Shown here: in pieces, positions 5,621-5,693 of the stretch | Layout of the letters: the number at the start of each line of letters is the position of its first letter | Position numbering within the stretch: position 1 is the stretch's first letter | Assembly (NCBI GenBank): GCA_948688495.1 | Contig: CAPQSW010000007.1 | Location: forward strand, 1-5,693 | Reading direction: 5' to 3' | DNA length: 5,693 bases | From: an uncultured Lachnospiraceae bacterium | GTDB lineage: Bacteria; Bacillota; Clostridia; Lachnospirales; Lachnospiraceae | The notes under the pieces: model-generated | The model's database searches: none | What the model was told of the DNA's origin: nothing | The model's input: the letters and a program-made list of their open reading frames with translations, nothing else | Position numbers and translations under genes: made by a program

Positions 5621-5693
5621 ATGAAGAAGATGAAGAAAGCACTGATTGCAGCGTTCGCTTTAATTGTGGTATGCGGGATTTCCGCGCCTGTAA
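5621..5693 (+). CDS. N-terminus of a secreted or membrane protein, function unknown (3' truncated by window edge)
   Basis: Only 24 complete codons are inside the window. They encode a basic start (MKKMKK) followed by a hydrophobic core (ALIAAFALIVV) and then CGISAPV, which is the pattern of a Sec signal peptide or N-terminal anchor. The Cys is preceded by Val-Val, so it does not fit a standard lipobox, where Gly, Ala or Ser is expected just before the Cys. The gene has its own ribosome binding site, lies beyond the atp terminator and has a candidate promoter region, so it is probably a separate transcription unit. The mature protein is not visible and no family can be named. Confidence 0.7.
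   Translation, partial: MKKMKKALIAAFALIVVCGISAPV

Overview
The window holds most of an F1Fo ATP synthase operon on the + strand, in the usual bacterial order: the 3' end of atpE (c), then atpF (b), atpH (delta), atpA (alpha), atpG (gamma), atpD (beta) and atpC (epsilon). A strong intrinsic terminator follows at 5360-5410. After an AT-rich, non-coding stretch of about 210 bases, a new gene begins at 5621; only its N-terminal signal sequence lies inside the window. Strong purine-rich ribosome binding sites, moderate GC content, and the protein sequences themselves suggest an anaerobic Firmicute of the Clostridia, most likely Lachnospiraceae-like. That placement is inferred from resemblance and was not tested by a search.

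Layout: 1-191 is the c-ring subunit C-terminal part. 247-2536 is b-delta-alpha, tightly packed: b and delta overlap by 13 bases, and delta and alpha share an ATGA stop/start. 2555-3412 is gamma. 3413-3542 is an unusually long 130-base gap for this operon. 3543-5353 is beta and epsilon, separated by 11 bases. Together c and b (with subunit a, presumably upstream of the window) form the membrane Fo motor and stalk. Delta links the stalk to the alpha3beta3 head, and gamma and epsilon form the rotor shaft.

The outstanding observation is in atpA. The frame is open from start to stop, but the protein is about 407 residues instead of about 500. Alignment from memory with E. coli and Bacillus PS3 alpha shows one clean, in-frame loss of 94 residues (282 bases) between V196 and F197, equivalent to E. 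coli alpha 197-290. The lost block contains the GQK segment, the Walker B strand (IDDLSKQ) and the PPGREAYPGD loop, while everything on both sides is well conserved. Adding 94 residues restores the family length exactly. Such an alpha subunit is unlikely to fold into a normal alpha3beta3 hexamer. The deletion may be a recent mutation, a strain variant, or an assembly or record artefact; the sequence alone cannot decide.

A second point is that the c subunit carries the complete set of Na+-ligand positions known from Ilyobacter tartaricus (Q32, V63, E65, S/T66, Y70), so the enzyme is predicted to be Na+-coupled. I found no mobile element, CRISPR array, tRNA or rRNA, and no evidence of an undescribed multi-gene system beyond the altered alpha subunit.
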